Shown in pieces: positions 1 to 8,495 of a stretch of 64,000 nt of DNA; position 1 is the first letter of the stretch; every line of letters starts with the position of its first letter. The stretch is from Streptomyces sp. IMTB 2501 (GTDB taxonomy: Bacteria; Actinomycetota; Actinomycetes; Streptomycetales; Streptomycetaceae). The stretch lies in the NCBI RefSeq assembly GCF_001953885.1, contig NZ_MQUS01000017.1, forward strand, positions 62,001 through 126,000, written 5' to 3'. The notes under the pieces are model-generated. The model was not told the DNA's origin, did not search any database, and saw nothing but the letters and a program-made list of their open reading frames with translations. The translations under genes were made by a program, and so were the position numbers.

Positions 1-1
1 C

Positions 2-976
2 CCCACCGCCTCCGCGGCTGACACCTGCGCCGTGAAGTCCCGGCCGGCCGGAAAGGTGCTCCAGGGCTACTGGGAGAACTGGGACGGCTCCGCGGGCGGC
101 GTCCACCCGCCCTTTGGCTGGACCCCGATCACCGACTCCCGTATCCCCGCGCACGGTTACAACGTCATCAACGCGGCCTTCCCCGTCATCCGCTCCGACG
201 GCACGGCGCTGTGGGAGGACGGCATGGACACGGGCGTGAAGGTGGCGACGCCCGCCGAGATGTGCGCCGCCAAGGCGTCCGGCCAGACGATCCTGCTCTC
301 GATCGGCGGCGCGACGGCCGGCATCGACCTCAACTCGTCCACCGTGGCGGACAAGTTCGTCTCGACGATCGTCCCGATCCTGAAGAAGTACAACTTCGAC
401 GGCGTCGACATAGACATCGAGACGGGCCTGACAGGCAGCGGCAGCATCACCCAGCTGTCCGCGTCCCAGGCCAACCTGATCCGCGTCATCGACGGCATCC
501 TCGACCGGATGCCGTCCGGCTTCGGCCTGACGATGGCCCCCGAGACCGCGTACGTCACCGGCGGCAGCGTCACCTACGGCTCGATCTGGGGCGCGTATCT
601 GCCGGTCATCAAGAAGTACGCGGACAACGGCCGGCTGTGGTGGCTGAACACGCAGTACTACAACGGCAGCATGTACGGCTGCTCCGGCGACTCCTACGAG
701 GCGGGCACGGTCGCGGGCTTCACCGCCCAGACCGACTGCCTGAACAAGGGTCTGGTGGTGCAGGGCACGACCGTCAAGGTGCCGTACGACAAACAGGTCC
801 CGGGTCTGCCCGCCCAGCCCGGCGCGGGCGGCGGCTACATGTCACCGTCCCTGGTCTCCCAGGCCTGGCAGCACTACGGCAGCTCGCTCAAGGGCCTGAT
901 GACCTGGTCGATCAACTGGGACGGCTCAAGGAACTGGACCTTCGGCGACAACGTCAAGGCGCTCCAGGGCCGCTGA
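2..976 (+). CDS. GH18 chitinase, 5' partial
   Basis: Secreted chitinase that hydrolyses beta-1,4 linkages of chitin; the start and most of the signal peptide lie left of the window. The frame is open from base 2, and the first residues (PTASAADTCAV) look like the end of a signal peptide. The GH18 barrel signature DGVDIDIE is encoded at 398-421, its last Glu being the family's acid/base residue. The strand-3 motif LLSIGGATAG and a carboxy-terminal MTWSINWD, typical of the barrel's last strand, are present. No chitin-binding or fibronectin domain follows; any such module would be upstream. Streptomyces carry many chitinase paralogues, so I assign no symbol. Confidence 0.93.
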   Translation, partial: PTASAADTCAVKSRPAGKVLQGYWENWDGSAGGVHPPFGWTPITDSRIPAHGYNVINAAFPVIRSDGTALWEDGMDTGVKVATPAEMCAAKASGQTILLSIGGATAGIDLNSSTVADKFVSTIVPILKKYNFDGVDIDIETGLTGSGSITQLSASQANLIRVIDGILDRMPSGFGLTMAPETAYVTGGSVTYGSIWGAYLPVIKKYADNGRLWWLNTQYYNGSMYGCSGDSYEAGTVAGFTAQTDCLNKGLVVQGTTVKVPYDKQVPGLPAQPGAGGGYMSPSLVSQAWQHYGSSLKGLMTWSINWDGSRNWTFGDNVKALQGR

Positions 977-1060
977 GAACAAGAAAACCTTTCCCTCCCA
1001 CGGACAACCCGCACCGCAATTCCGGCATCTCATCGTGTGACCGACAAGTGGGGGAACACG

Positions 1061-2170
1061 ATGAACTGGTCCAAACCCCTGGGCGTCGCAGCGGCCGGTC
1101 TCGCGCTGTGCGGGTGCGCCACCTCGGCGGGCAACGCCGGAGCCAAGCCGAGTGCGCCCGTGACCGCGCACAGCGCCGTGCCCACGGCGGGCACCGCGAA
1201 CGCCCCCGCAACCACGTCCCACAAGCCCCAACTGATCCTGAACGGCCAGCTCGACGCCCGCCCCGGGCAGCTGGTCTCCATCCTGCTCGACGGCGTCAGC
1301 CGGGCCGGGGGACACGACGCGGTGACCGCCGAGTCGCATGCGTTCGGCAGGCCCGTACGGCTGCGCTGGGACAAGGGCGACAACGCCTACGAGGCGCTGG
1401 TGCCGCTGGCCATGACGGACCGGCCCGGCTGGTATCCGCTGTCCGTCGCCGTCGCGGACCGCACGGTGGCCACCGACAGGATCCAGGTCGTCCCCTCCGT
1501 GCGCCCGTCGTTCACGGTCGGCGTGAACTGGCGGGTGACCCGGCCCGGTGAGCCGGTGACGCTGCGCTTCGACGACCTGTACCCGGGCGAGCGGGGCACC
1601 GACTTCACCGTACGGTCCACGGCACTGCCGGGGCCCGTACGGCTCGCCCACGACAACGTGATCGACTACTACGACCCCCGCGCGTTCTCGGCCACGCCGG
1701 CGCTCAAGCCCGGCCTGGGGGACGGGGCGTACGCCTTCGAGCTGTACGGCCCGCACGGCAACCGCATCGCCGAGAAGCGCCTGAAGGTCCGGGCGGCCCG
1801 TCCCGGCGACCCCGACTACCTCGGCAAACCGGACGGCCCGGACTTCTACGACCCGCGCAAGGAGTACCCCGGCCAGGATCACCACACCATCAAGGTCCGC
1901 GCCGGAGACCAGGTCGGGATCGTCTGGCGCGACGCGTACCCGGACCCGGGCGAGGAGAGCCGGCTGATCGCCACGTCCCCGGCGTTCACCCACGCCGTCC
2001 ACCTCGGCCGGGACACCAGCAAGGGCGCCGACGGCGACGACCCGCGCTACTTCGGCACCGCCGGCCTCCGCACCGGCCTGGAGCCGGGCCGCTACCCGGT
2101 GACGGTCGTCTCCCACCACGGCCGCGTGACGAGGACGGCGTATGTGATCGTGACGGCGGTCCGGAAATGA
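1061..2170 (+). CDS. secreted lipoprotein of three tandem Ig-like modules, function unknown
   Basis: A 369-residue exported protein of unknown function. I chose the ATG at 1061 over the in-frame GTG at 1037 because it has a GGGG ribosome site 8 bases upstream and directly begins a short lipoprotein signal (MNWSKPLG, hydrophobic stretch, lipobox LCGC). The mature part repeats one pattern three times: R-x-G-[DEQ]-x-V near the start, a DxYPG-like turn, an S-x-AxxxPVxL strand and a closing GxYxxxV strand. Modules begin near residues 60, 158 and 277. This looks like triplicated Ig-like or transthyretin-like beta sandwiches, suggesting an adhesion or envelope role. It follows the chitinase by 84 bases but I see no functional link. 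Confidence 0.85.
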   Translation: MNWSKPLGVAAAGLALCGCATSAGNAGAKPSAPVTAHSAVPTAGTANAPATTSHKPQLILNGQLDARPGQLVSILLDGVSRAGGHDAVTAESHAFGRPVRLRWDKGDNAYEALVPLAMTDRPGWYPLSVAVADRTVATDRIQVVPSVRPSFTVGVNWRVTRPGEPVTLRFDDLYPGERGTDFTVRSTALPGPVRLAHDNVIDYYDPRAFSATPALKPGLGDGAYAFELYGPHGNRIAEKRLKVRAARPGDPDYLGKPDGPDFYDPRKEYPGQDHHTIKVRAGDQVGIVWRDAYPDPGEESRLIATSPAFTHAVHLGRDTSKGADGDDPRYFGTAGLRTGLEPGRYPVTVVSHHGRVTRTAYVIVTAVRK

Positions 2171-2181
2171 GGGTGTGAGAA

Positions 2182-2222
2182 CGCCCGCCCACCAGCCGAG
2201 CGAGCCGGCGGGTGGGCGGGCG
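2182..2222. terminator. bidirectional terminator hairpin between convergent genes
   Basis: A perfect 12-bp inverted repeat (arms 2182-2193 and 2211-2222, CGCCCGCCCACC pairing with its complement) with a 17-base loop lies between the lipoprotein stop and the glyS stop. No U-tract follows, which is usual in Streptomyces. Confidence 0.8.
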
Positions 2223-2247
2223 GAAAACGGCTGGTGCGCCGCGGGCC

Positions 2248-3630
2248 TCAGCAGCCCAGCAGACGCTGAGCCAGGTAGCCCTCGATCTGGTCCAGCGACA
2301 CGCGCTCCTGCTTCATCGAGTCACGCTCACGCACCGTGACGGCGTTGTCCTCAAGCGTGTCGAAGTCCACCGTCACGCAGTACGGCGTACCGATCTCGTC
2401 CTGGCGCCGGTAACGGCGGCCGATCGCACCGGCGTCGTCGAACTCGATGTTCCAGTTCTGCCGCAGCGCCTGGGCGAGGCCCTTGGCCTTCGGGGACAGC
2501 TCGGGGTTCCTCGAAAGGGGCAGCACCGCGACCTTCACCGGAGCCAGCCGGTGGTCGAGGCGCAGCACCGTCCGCTTCTCCATCTTGCCCTTGGCGTTCG
2601 GCGCCTCGTCCTCGACGTACGCGTCGAGCAGGAAGGCCAGCATGGTGCGGCCGACACCGGCCGCGGGCTCGATGACGTACGGCGTCCAGCGCTCGCCGGC
2701 CTCCTGGTCGAAGTAGGAGAGGTCCTGGCCGGAGGCCTTCGAGTGCGCACCCAGGTCGTAGTCCGTGCGGTTCGCGACACCCTCCAGCTCGCCCCACTCC
2801 GAGCCGCCGAACTGGAAGCGGTACTCGATGTCGGCGGTGCGCTTGGAGTAGTGGGAGAGCTTCTCCTTCGGGTGGTCGTACCACCGCATGTTCTCAGTGC
2901 GCAGGCCCAGGCCGGTGTACCAGTTCCAGCGCTGCTCCATCCAGTACTCGTGCCACTTCTCGTCCTCGCCCGGCTTGACGAAGAACTCCATCTCCATCTG
3001 CTCGAACTCACGGGTGCGGAAGATGAAGTTGCCCGGCGTGATCTCGTTGCGGAACGACTTGCCCATCTGGGCGATGCCGAACGGCGGCTTGCGGCGCGAG
3101 GTGGTCTGCACCTGGGCGAAGTTGGTGAAGATGCCCTGGGCGGTCTCGGGGCGCAGGTAGGCGACCGAGCCGGAGTCCTGCGTCGGGCCGAGGTGCGTCG
3201 ACAGCAGACCCGAGAACTGCTTGGGCTCGGTGAACTGGCCCTTGTTGCCGCAGTTCGGGCAGTTGATGTCGGCGAGGCCGTTCGCCGGGGCGTGGCCCTT
3301 CTTCTCCTCGTACGCCTCTTCCAGGTGGTCGGCGCGGAACCGCTTGTGACACGCGGTGCACTCGGTCAGCGGGTCCGTGAAGGTGGCGACGTGGCCGGAC
3401 GCGACCCAGACCTCGGAGGCCAGGATGACGGACGAGTCGATACCGACCACGTCCTCGCGCGACGTCACCATGTAGCGCCACCACTGGCGCTTGATGTTCT
3501 CCTTGAGCTCGACACCCAGCGGTCCGTAGTCCCAGGCGGCACGCTGTCCGCCGTAGATCTCACTGCACGGGAAAACGAAGCCACGGCGCTTGCTCAGGCT
3601 GACGATGGTGTCGATCTTGTCGGCGGCCAC
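2248..3630 (-). CDS. glyS: glycyl-tRNA synthetase
   Basis: Class II aminoacyl-tRNA synthetase charging tRNA-Gly; essential, cytoplasmic, of the homodimeric eukaryote/Gram-positive type (460 residues, usual length). Seen: the amino-terminal motif GFVFPCSEIYGG, zinc-type cysteine pairs CTACHKRF and CPNCGNKG in the insertion, class II motif 2 (FRNEITPGNFIFRTREF), and motif 3 near AGVGRTMLAFL, followed by the anticodon-binding domain. The start is a GTG at 3628-3630. It is transcribed alone, divergent from the zinc uptake operon with a 161-base gap. Confidence 0.97.
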   Translation of the reverse strand: MAADKIDTIVSLSKRRGFVFPCSEIYGGQRAAWDYGPLGVELKENIKRQWWRYMVTSREDVVGIDSSVILASEVWVASGHVATFTDPLTECTACHKRFRADHLEEAYEEKKGHAPANGLADINCPNCGNKGQFTEPKQFSGLLSTHLGPTQDSGSVAYLRPETAQGIFTNFAQVQTTSRRKPPFGIAQMGKSFRNEITPGNFIFRTREFEQMEMEFFVKPGEDEKWHEYWMEQRWNWYTGLGLRTENMRWYDHPKEKLSHYSKRTADIEYRFQFGGSEWGELEGVANRTDYDLGAHSKASGQDLSYFDQEAGERWTPYVIEPAAGVGRTMLAFLLDAYVEDEAPNAKGKMEKRTVLRLDHRLAPVKVAVLPLSRNPELSPKAKGLAQALRQNWNIEFDDAGAIGRRYRRQDEIGTPYCVTVDFDTLEDNAVTVRERDSMKQERVSLDQIEGYLAQRLLGC

Positions 3631-3754
3631 GGTGCTCTCTTCATTACGACGACGGGCGTTGAAGCGAGATGCTTCCAGCGAATGATTCAGGTTACCGGCG
3701 CAGGCTCCCCCACGGCCAAATCGGCCCCCTGCTCACGGCCCCCACCAGCCGTTG

Positions 3755-3792
3755 TTGACAACGGTTTCCATGTTTGTTGAAAATGACTGTCA
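3755..3792 (+). promoter_or_regulatory. znuACB promoter with two Zur-like operators, probably leaderless
   Basis: A -35 TTGACA (3755-3760), an 18-base spacer and a -10-like GAAAAT (3779-3784) put transcription initiation close to the znuA ATG at 3792; there is no ribosome site, so the mRNA is probably leaderless. Two 15-bp imperfect palindromes of the Zur type, TGACAACGGTTTCCA (3756-3770) and TGAAAATGACTGTCA (3778-3792), each pair in 5 of 7 positions. They are centred 22 bp apart, so each covers one promoter hexamer on the same helix face. Zinc-loaded Zur would block this promoter. Confidence 0.7.
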
Positions 3793-4751
3793 TGAACGTA
3801 CGACGACGCCTCATACCCGCCGCCGCGCTCACCGCGGTCACCGCCCTCGGGATCGGCACGCTCTCCGCCTGCTCCAGCGACAGCGCGGCAGCGGCCGGCA
3901 CCGGCAAGTTCGATGTCGTCGCGTCCTTCTACCCCATGGCCTTCCTCGCCGAGCGGATCGGCGGGAGCCACGTCCACGTCACCAGCCTCACCTCCCCCGG
4001 CCAGGAGCCGCACGACCTGGAGATCAGCCCCAAGCAGATCGCCATGCTCCAGGACTCCGACGCGGTCCTGTACCTGAAGAACCTCCAGCCCTCCGTCGAC
4101 GACGCGGTGGCCCAGTCCCCGGTCGGGACGAAGATCGACGCGGCCTCCCTGACCACGCTGGAGCAGCACGGCAACGAGGTCGGCGGTCACGCCTCCGCGC
4201 ACGACACCCACAAGAACGAGGAGCCGGCGGGCAAGGACCCGCACATCTGGCTCGACCCGGTGCGTTACGCCCAGGTCGCCGAGGGTGTCGGCAAGGCCTT
4301 CGAGAAGGCCGACCCCAAGCATGCGGCCGACTACAGGAAGAACACCGCGGCCCTGGTCAAGCAGCTGAACGACCTGAACACACAGTTCAAGGACGGCCTG
4401 GCGCACACGAGGACCAGGGTCTTCGTCACCACGCACGCCGCCTTCGGCTACCTCGCCGAGCGCTACGGCCTCACCGAGGAGGCCATCAACGGCCTCGACC
4501 CCGAGTCCGAGCCGAGCGCCGCCCGGGTCAGGGACCTGGAGACCCTGGCCAGGGCCGACGGCGTCTCCACCGTCTTCTACGAGACGCTCGTCAGCGACAG
4601 GACCGCGAAGACCATCGCGAGCGACGCGGGCCTGAAGACCGACGTCCTCGACCCGATCGAGGGCATCACCGCCAAGTCCCGCGGCAAGGACTACTTCTCC
4701 GTCCAGGAGGCCAACCTCAAGGCGCTCCAGCAGGCGCTGGGGGCCAAGTGA
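3792..4751 (+). CDS. znuA: zinc ABC transporter substrate-binding lipoprotein
   Basis: Captures Zn(II) outside the membrane for the ZnuBC permease. The ATG at 3792 gives a clean lipoprotein signal (MNVRRRLIPAAAL, lipobox LSAC). The cluster A-I SBP fold is recognisable: the SFYPMAFLAERIGG strand-helix start, HDLEISPKQ (metal-ligand His), the His/Asp/Glu-rich loop HGNEVGGHASAHDTHKNEE, KDPHIWLDP (ligand His), and TTHAAFGYLAERYGL (ligand His). The His-rich loop is short compared with proteobacterial ZnuA. First gene of znuA-znuC-znuB, with zur downstream. Manganese is an alternative metal, but the Zur-type operator and His ligands favour zinc. Confidence 0.93.
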   Translation: MNVRRRLIPAAALTAVTALGIGTLSACSSDSAAAAGTGKFDVVASFYPMAFLAERIGGSHVHVTSLTSPGQEPHDLEISPKQIAMLQDSDAVLYLKNLQPSVDDAVAQSPVGTKIDAASLTTLEQHGNEVGGHASAHDTHKNEEPAGKDPHIWLDPVRYAQVAEGVGKAFEKADPKHAADYRKNTAALVKQLNDLNTQFKDGLAHTRTRVFVTTHAAFGYLAERYGLTEEAINGLDPESEPSAARVRDLETLARADGVSTVFYETLVSDRTAKTIASDAGLKTDVLDPIEGITAKSRGKDYFSVQEANLKALQQALGAK

Positions 4752-4768
4752 GCAGCAGGGGAGACGAG

Positions 4769-5548
4769 ATGACCAGCGAACCCGGCGAGCCCGTCATAGC
4801 CCTGCGCGAGGTCGCCGCCGAACTCGGCGCGCGTCCCGTGCTGCGCGGCATCGACCTGACCGTCGGCCGCGGCGAGGTCGTCGCACTGCTCGGCGCCAAC
4901 GGCTCCGGCAAGTCCACGGCGATCCGCACCATCATCGGCCAGGTCCCGGCGAGCGGCGGCACGATCGAGCTGTTCGGCACCCCGCGCCGCGCCTTCCGCG
5001 ACTGGGCGCGCGTGGGTTACGTACCGCAGCGGACGACGGCCGCGGGCGGTGTCCCGGCGACGGTCACCGAGATCGTCTCCTCGGGCCGGCTCTCCCGCAC
5101 CCGCTTCGGCGTCTTCCGCAAGGCCGACCGGGAGGCCGTGCGGCGGGCCCTGGAGCTGGTCGGCATGGCCGACCGGGCCAAGGACTCGGTGAACGCCCTG
5201 TCCGGTGGCCAGCACCAGCGGGTCCTGATCGCCCGCGCCCTCGTCGCCGAGCCCGAACTGCTGATCATGGACGAGCCGATGGCGGGCGTCGACCTGGCCA
5301 GCCAGGAGATCCTCGCGCAGACGCTGCGCGAACAGGTCGAGCGGGGCACGACGGTCCTGCTCGTGCTGCACGAACTGGGCCCCCTGGAGCCCCTGATCGA
5401 CCGGGCGGTCGTCCTCCGCGACGGCTGCGTACTGCACGACGGCCCACCGCCGCGCGCCGTCGGCCAGCATGCCCTGCCCGGCCACGACCACGTACACCCG
5501 CACGCACCGGCGGGCTCCGAACCTCTGCGGACGGGACTGCTGAGCTGA
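4769..5548 (+). CDS. znuC: zinc ABC transporter ATP-binding protein
   Basis: ATPase driving zinc import; 259 residues. The ATG at 4769 is preceded by AGGGGAG. Walker A GANGSGKST, Q-loop YVPQR, signature LSGGQHQRV, Walker B LLIMDEP and the switch-region His in VLHELG are all present. The tail HDHVHPHA is His-rich, as often seen in ZnuC-type subunits. It starts 17 bases after znuA stops and its TGA shares one base with the znuB ATG (TGATG), so the two are translationally coupled. Confidence 0.94.
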   Translation: MTSEPGEPVIALREVAAELGARPVLRGIDLTVGRGEVVALLGANGSGKSTAIRTIIGQVPASGGTIELFGTPRRAFRDWARVGYVPQRTTAAGGVPATVTEIVSSGRLSRTRFGVFRKADREAVRRALELVGMADRAKDSVNALSGGQHQRVLIARALVAEPELLIMDEPMAGVDLASQEILAQTLREQVERGTTVLLVLHELGPLEPLIDRAVVLRDGCVLHDGPPPRAVGQHALPGHDHVHPHAPAGSEPLRTGLLS

Positions 5549-6450
5549 TGGACTTCCTGAACTACGCCTTCATGCAGCGGGCGCTGCTCGCCGCCGTCCT
5601 GGTCGGCATCACGGCTCCCGCGGTCGGCATCTATCTGGTCCAGCGCCGCCAGGCCCTGATGGGCGACGGCATCGGGCACGTGGCGATGACGGGCGTCGGC
5701 CTCGGCTTCCTCCTCTCCACCTCCCCGGTCTGGATGGCGACCGCCGTGTCCGTGCTCGGCGCGGTCCTGATGGAACTGATCCGCTGGTACGGCAGGACCC
5801 GCGGCGACATCGCCCTCGCCATGCTCTTCTACGGCGGTATGGCCGGCGGCGTGATGTTCATCAACCTGGCGCCGACGGGCTCCAACGCGAACCTGACGAC
5901 ATACCTGTTCGGCTCGCTGTCGACGGTCTCGCAGTCGGACGTCGTCTCGATCTGTCTGCTGGCCGCGCTCGTGGTGCTGGTCACGCTCGGCCTGCGCCGC
6001 CAGCTGTTCGCGGTCAGCCAGGACGAGGAGTTCGCGCGGGTCACGGGTCTGCCGGTGCGCGCGCTCAACCTGCTGACGGCCGTGACGGCGGCGGTGACCG
6101 TGACCGTCGCCATGCGCGTGGTCGGTCTGCTGCTGGTGTCCGCGCTGATGGTGGTGCCGGTGGCGGCCGCGCAGCAGCTCAGCCGCAGCTTCACGGCGAC
6201 CTTTGTGATCGCCGTCGCGATCGGGGTGGCGGTGACCGTCAGCGGCACGATCACCTCGTACTACCAGGACGTTCCGCCCGGCGCGACGATCGTCCTGCTG
6301 ACCATCGCCGCGTTCGTCGCGCTGACGGTGCTGGCCACGCCGCTGGCCCGTCGACGCGCCCGTGCGGCGGCCGCCGCTGACCCGGCGGGGGACCCGGCCG
6401 AGTGCACGATTCCGGCCACCAGAGAGGCGGGGGACAAGATCGGCGTCTGA
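5548..6450 (+). CDS. znuB: zinc ABC transporter permease
   Basis: ABC-3 family membrane permease, 300 residues with about eight or nine hydrophobic helices, forming the zinc channel with ZnuC. Seen: the amino-terminal FMQRALLAAVLVGITAPAVGIYLV, the conserved RRQALMGDGIGHVAMTGVGLGF (contact with the ATPase), and LLVSALMVVPVAAAQ typical of the family. It overlaps znuC by one base. The carboxy end is short and charged. Confidence 0.94.
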   Translation: MDFLNYAFMQRALLAAVLVGITAPAVGIYLVQRRQALMGDGIGHVAMTGVGLGFLLSTSPVWMATAVSVLGAVLMELIRWYGRTRGDIALAMLFYGGMAGGVMFINLAPTGSNANLTTYLFGSLSTVSQSDVVSICLLAALVVLVTLGLRRQLFAVSQDEEFARVTGLPVRALNLLTAVTAAVTVTVAMRVVGLLLVSALMVVPVAAAQQLSRSFTATFVIAVAIGVAVTVSGTITSYYQDVPPGATIVLLTIAAFVALTVLATPLARRRARAAAAADPAGDPAECTIPATREAGDKIGV

Positions 6451-6476
6451 CCGCTGACAGCCCGGGCTGGCACAAT
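6447..6476 (+). promoter_or_regulatory. possible zur promoter
   Basis: CTGACC (6447-6452), an 18-base spacer and CACAAT (6471-6476) resemble a sigma-70-type promoter overlapping the znuB stop. It would give zur a separate transcript with a leader of about 100 bases. The GC-rich stem GCCCGGGC nearby could also end the znu message. Confidence 0.3.
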
Positions 6477-6581
6477 GGCCGCCCGGGCAGAAGCGAGAGA
6501 CTCGCCCGCGAGAGAGCCGAAGGGGCGCGCGACACCGGCTCAAGGCGCCCGTAGGCGAAAGAGCCATCGAAGGAGGCAACG

Positions 6582-6998
6582 GTGACGACCGCTGGACCGC
6601 CCGTGAAGGGCCGCTCGACCCGACAGCGGGCAGCCGTGGCGGCGGCCCTGGACGAGGTCGACGAGTTCCGCAGCGCGCAGGAACTGCACGACATGCTCAA
6701 GCACAAGGGCGACTCGGTCGGCCTGACCACGGTCTACCGCACCCTCCAGACCCTCGCAGACGCCGGCGAGGTCGACGTCCTGCGCACGTCCGACGGCGAG
6801 TCCGTCTACCGACGCTGCAGCACCGGCGAACACCACCACCACCTGGTCTGCCGCACCTGCGGCAAGGCGGTGGAGGTCGAAGGACCCGCGGTGGAGAAGT
6901 GGGCCGAGGCGATCGCGGCGGAGCACGGGTACGTCAACGTGGCCCACACGGTGGAGATCTTCGGCACCTGCGCGGACTGCGCGACGCGGAGCGACTGA
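6582..6998 (+). CDS. zur: zinc uptake regulator, Fur family
   Basis: Zinc-sensing repressor, 138 residues, typical Fur-family length. GTG start with a perfect AGGAGG at 6571-6576. Seen: the winged-helix segment RSTRQRAAVAAAL...FRSAQELHDMLKHKGDSVGLTTVYRTLQTLADAGEVD, the regulatory metal-site stretch GEHHHHLVCRTCGK, and a second structural pair CADC near the end (CxxC...CxxC). Its position after znuACB, and the absence of the extra cysteines or iron-box sites typical of Fur and DmdR relatives, identify it as Zur. Confidence 0.92.
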   Translation: MTTAGPPVKGRSTRQRAAVAAALDEVDEFRSAQELHDMLKHKGDSVGLTTVYRTLQTLADAGEVDVLRTSDGESVYRRCSTGEHHHHLVCRTCGKAVEVEGPAVEKWAEAIAAEHGYVNVAHTVEIFGTCADCATRSD

Positions 6999-7020
6999 CG
7001 TTCCTCCTGGGGAGCATGGT

Positions 7021-7094
7021 GAACGCGGTGGCGTTCTTGCCGTCGCCGAGCAGGACGGACACGCGCGGCGCCGCCGATCACCCGGCGCCCGCGC
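7021..7094. terminator. possible terminator hairpins between convergent genes
   Basis: GAACGC-GGTG-GCGTTC (7021-7036) is a perfect 6-bp stem with a four-base loop. A second GC-rich stem with one bulge joins 7063-7072 to 7084-7094. Both sit between the convergent stops of zur and the phosphatase gene. Confidence 0.4.
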
Positions 7095-8432
7095 CTATGC
7101 CCGTCCGAAGCACCGCTCCAGTTCGTCGAAGTCGTAGAAGGCGCTGCCCTTCTCGATCGGACGGCAGCCCGCCCTGAACGCCGTCTCCTTCTCGTTGTAG
7201 AGCATGCGGACGGCGTAGCGGCCGTCCTTCTCGTACACGTCCCACTGGATGTCGGCGCCGAGCGGGGCCACCGACGCGCCTCGCCAGGGATTGCCGGCGT
7301 AGGTGTACGGCTCCCCCGGCGTCGCCGGCCGCGTGCTGCCCGGCAGCTGCATCAGGGCCGCCAGCGGGATGATCTCCTCGGCATGGGTGAAGCGGAGTTC
7401 GGCGCCGAGGTCGCTGGTGCCGGACCGCTTGGCCTCGATCTGCTGGAAGAAGTCGTCCAGCAGGACGTCCGCCATCCTGTAGGTGATGTCGCTGTCGGCG
7501 AAGCCGGGGCCCTTCTCGTAGAAGTCCTCCGCGTCGCCGAGGTAGCCGAACCAGGCCGCGTCCGAGCGGGAGATGAAGCGGTCCAGGTCCCAGCCCCTGC
7601 CGTCCGGGTCAGGGCTCTCCTCGCTCATCGCGGGGGCGATCGCGTACAGGTTGTAGACGGCCTGCGCGGCGCCGACCTGGTCGCCGCCGCTGATCCGGTC
7701 GACGAAGGGTTCCGTGAAGAGCCGCCGCAGCACGCTGTGCGCGGCCTCGTGTGTCCGGGGCTGGTCCTCGATCGAGTTCAGCGTGTCCTTGAGGCGCTGG
7801 TCGTTCGCGACGTAGTCGCGGTACGCCGCACCACCCGCCGCCTTGTGGAAGTACAGCAGGTCCTTGTCGGTGCGGGTCGCCCCGATCAGCGGCTTCAGCG
7901 CGGGGTCGGCAAAGGCCAGCGCGCCGGTGAACTCGCCCGCGCTGTCCACGGCCCGCCCCTGCCCGGAGCTGACCACGTCGATCTTCTCGCCCTCGTCGGC
8001 GATCTTCGCGAACAGCGCGGGCAGGCGCCGCTCCATACGCGTCGCCGTGTCCCGCATCTCCCGCCGGCCACGCCCGCTGAGGTTGCCGTACCCGACCTGG
8101 GACATGGCAGCCTGCAGGGCCCGCACCCGCGGCCCGAACTCCTCACCGTTCTCGGTGAGTTGCCCCTGCTGCCGCGCCTTGTCCCACAGGGCGAGGACCA
8201 GGTCGCCGTCCTCGCCGCCGGTCGCGGCACGCGAGCCGTGCCGGGAGACGTTCTCGGTGAAGACAGCGGTGTAGCCGGCCGGAGGCTGCTCGTAGGTGCC
8301 GGCGCTCTGCTGGGGCTCGTACGGGGCCTTGGTGCCGTAGCTCTCGCGGTGCGCGGGGCCGTCGGAGGCGTGCGCGGGCAGCGCGGTGAGCAGCAGGGCG
8401 CCGAGGGCGAGGGCCGGCGTGAGACGTCTCAT
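7095..8432 (-). CDS. secreted histidine-acid phosphatase, MINPP/phytase-like
   Basis: Predicted secreted phosphomonoesterase of histidine phosphatase clade 2, 445 residues with a Sec signal (MRRLTPALALGALLLTALPAHA). The catalytic RHG box is SRHGSRAA near residue 70. The proton-donor tripeptide is HAE (RFTHAEEIIPL), the form known from multiple inositol polyphosphate phosphatases rather than the HD of classical acid phosphatases, so inositol phosphates are the likely substrate. The start has a purine-rich site upstream. Two PHO-box-like repeats lie 21-54 bases before the start, fitting phosphate-starvation control. Confidence 0.85.
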   Translation of the reverse strand: MRRLTPALALGALLLTALPAHASDGPAHRESYGTKAPYEPQQSAGTYEQPPAGYTAVFTENVSRHGSRAATGGEDGDLVLALWDKARQQGQLTENGEEFGPRVRALQAAMSQVGYGNLSGRGRREMRDTATRMERRLPALFAKIADEGEKIDVVSSGQGRAVDSAGEFTGALAFADPALKPLIGATRTDKDLLYFHKAAGGAAYRDYVANDQRLKDTLNSIEDQPRTHEAAHSVLRRLFTEPFVDRISGGDQVGAAQAVYNLYAIAPAMSEESPDPDGRGWDLDRFISRSDAAWFGYLGDAEDFYEKGPGFADSDITYRMADVLLDDFFQQIEAKRSGTSDLGAELRFTHAEEIIPLAALMQLPGSTRPATPGEPYTYAGNPWRGASVAPLGADIQWDVYEKDGRYAVRMLYNEKETAFRAGCRPIEKGSAFYDFDELERCFGRA

Positions 8433-8452
8433 GAGTCCCTCATCCTCGACGG

Positions 8453-8486
8453 CCCGGATGAACCGGTCTGCGTGGTCCGGATGAAC
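8453..8486 (-). promoter_or_regulatory. PHO-box-like direct repeats before the phosphatase gene
   Basis: On the minus strand GTTCATCCGGA (8486-8476) and GTTCATCCGGG (8463-8453) repeat 23 bases apart. The Streptomyces PhoP direct-repeat unit, as I remember it, is G(G/T)TCAYYYR(G/C)G: one copy fits fully and the other misses the last base. Two helical turns of spacing and the phosphatase downstream make a PhoP operator likely. Confidence 0.6.
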
Positions 8487-8495
8487 CGGGGGTGG

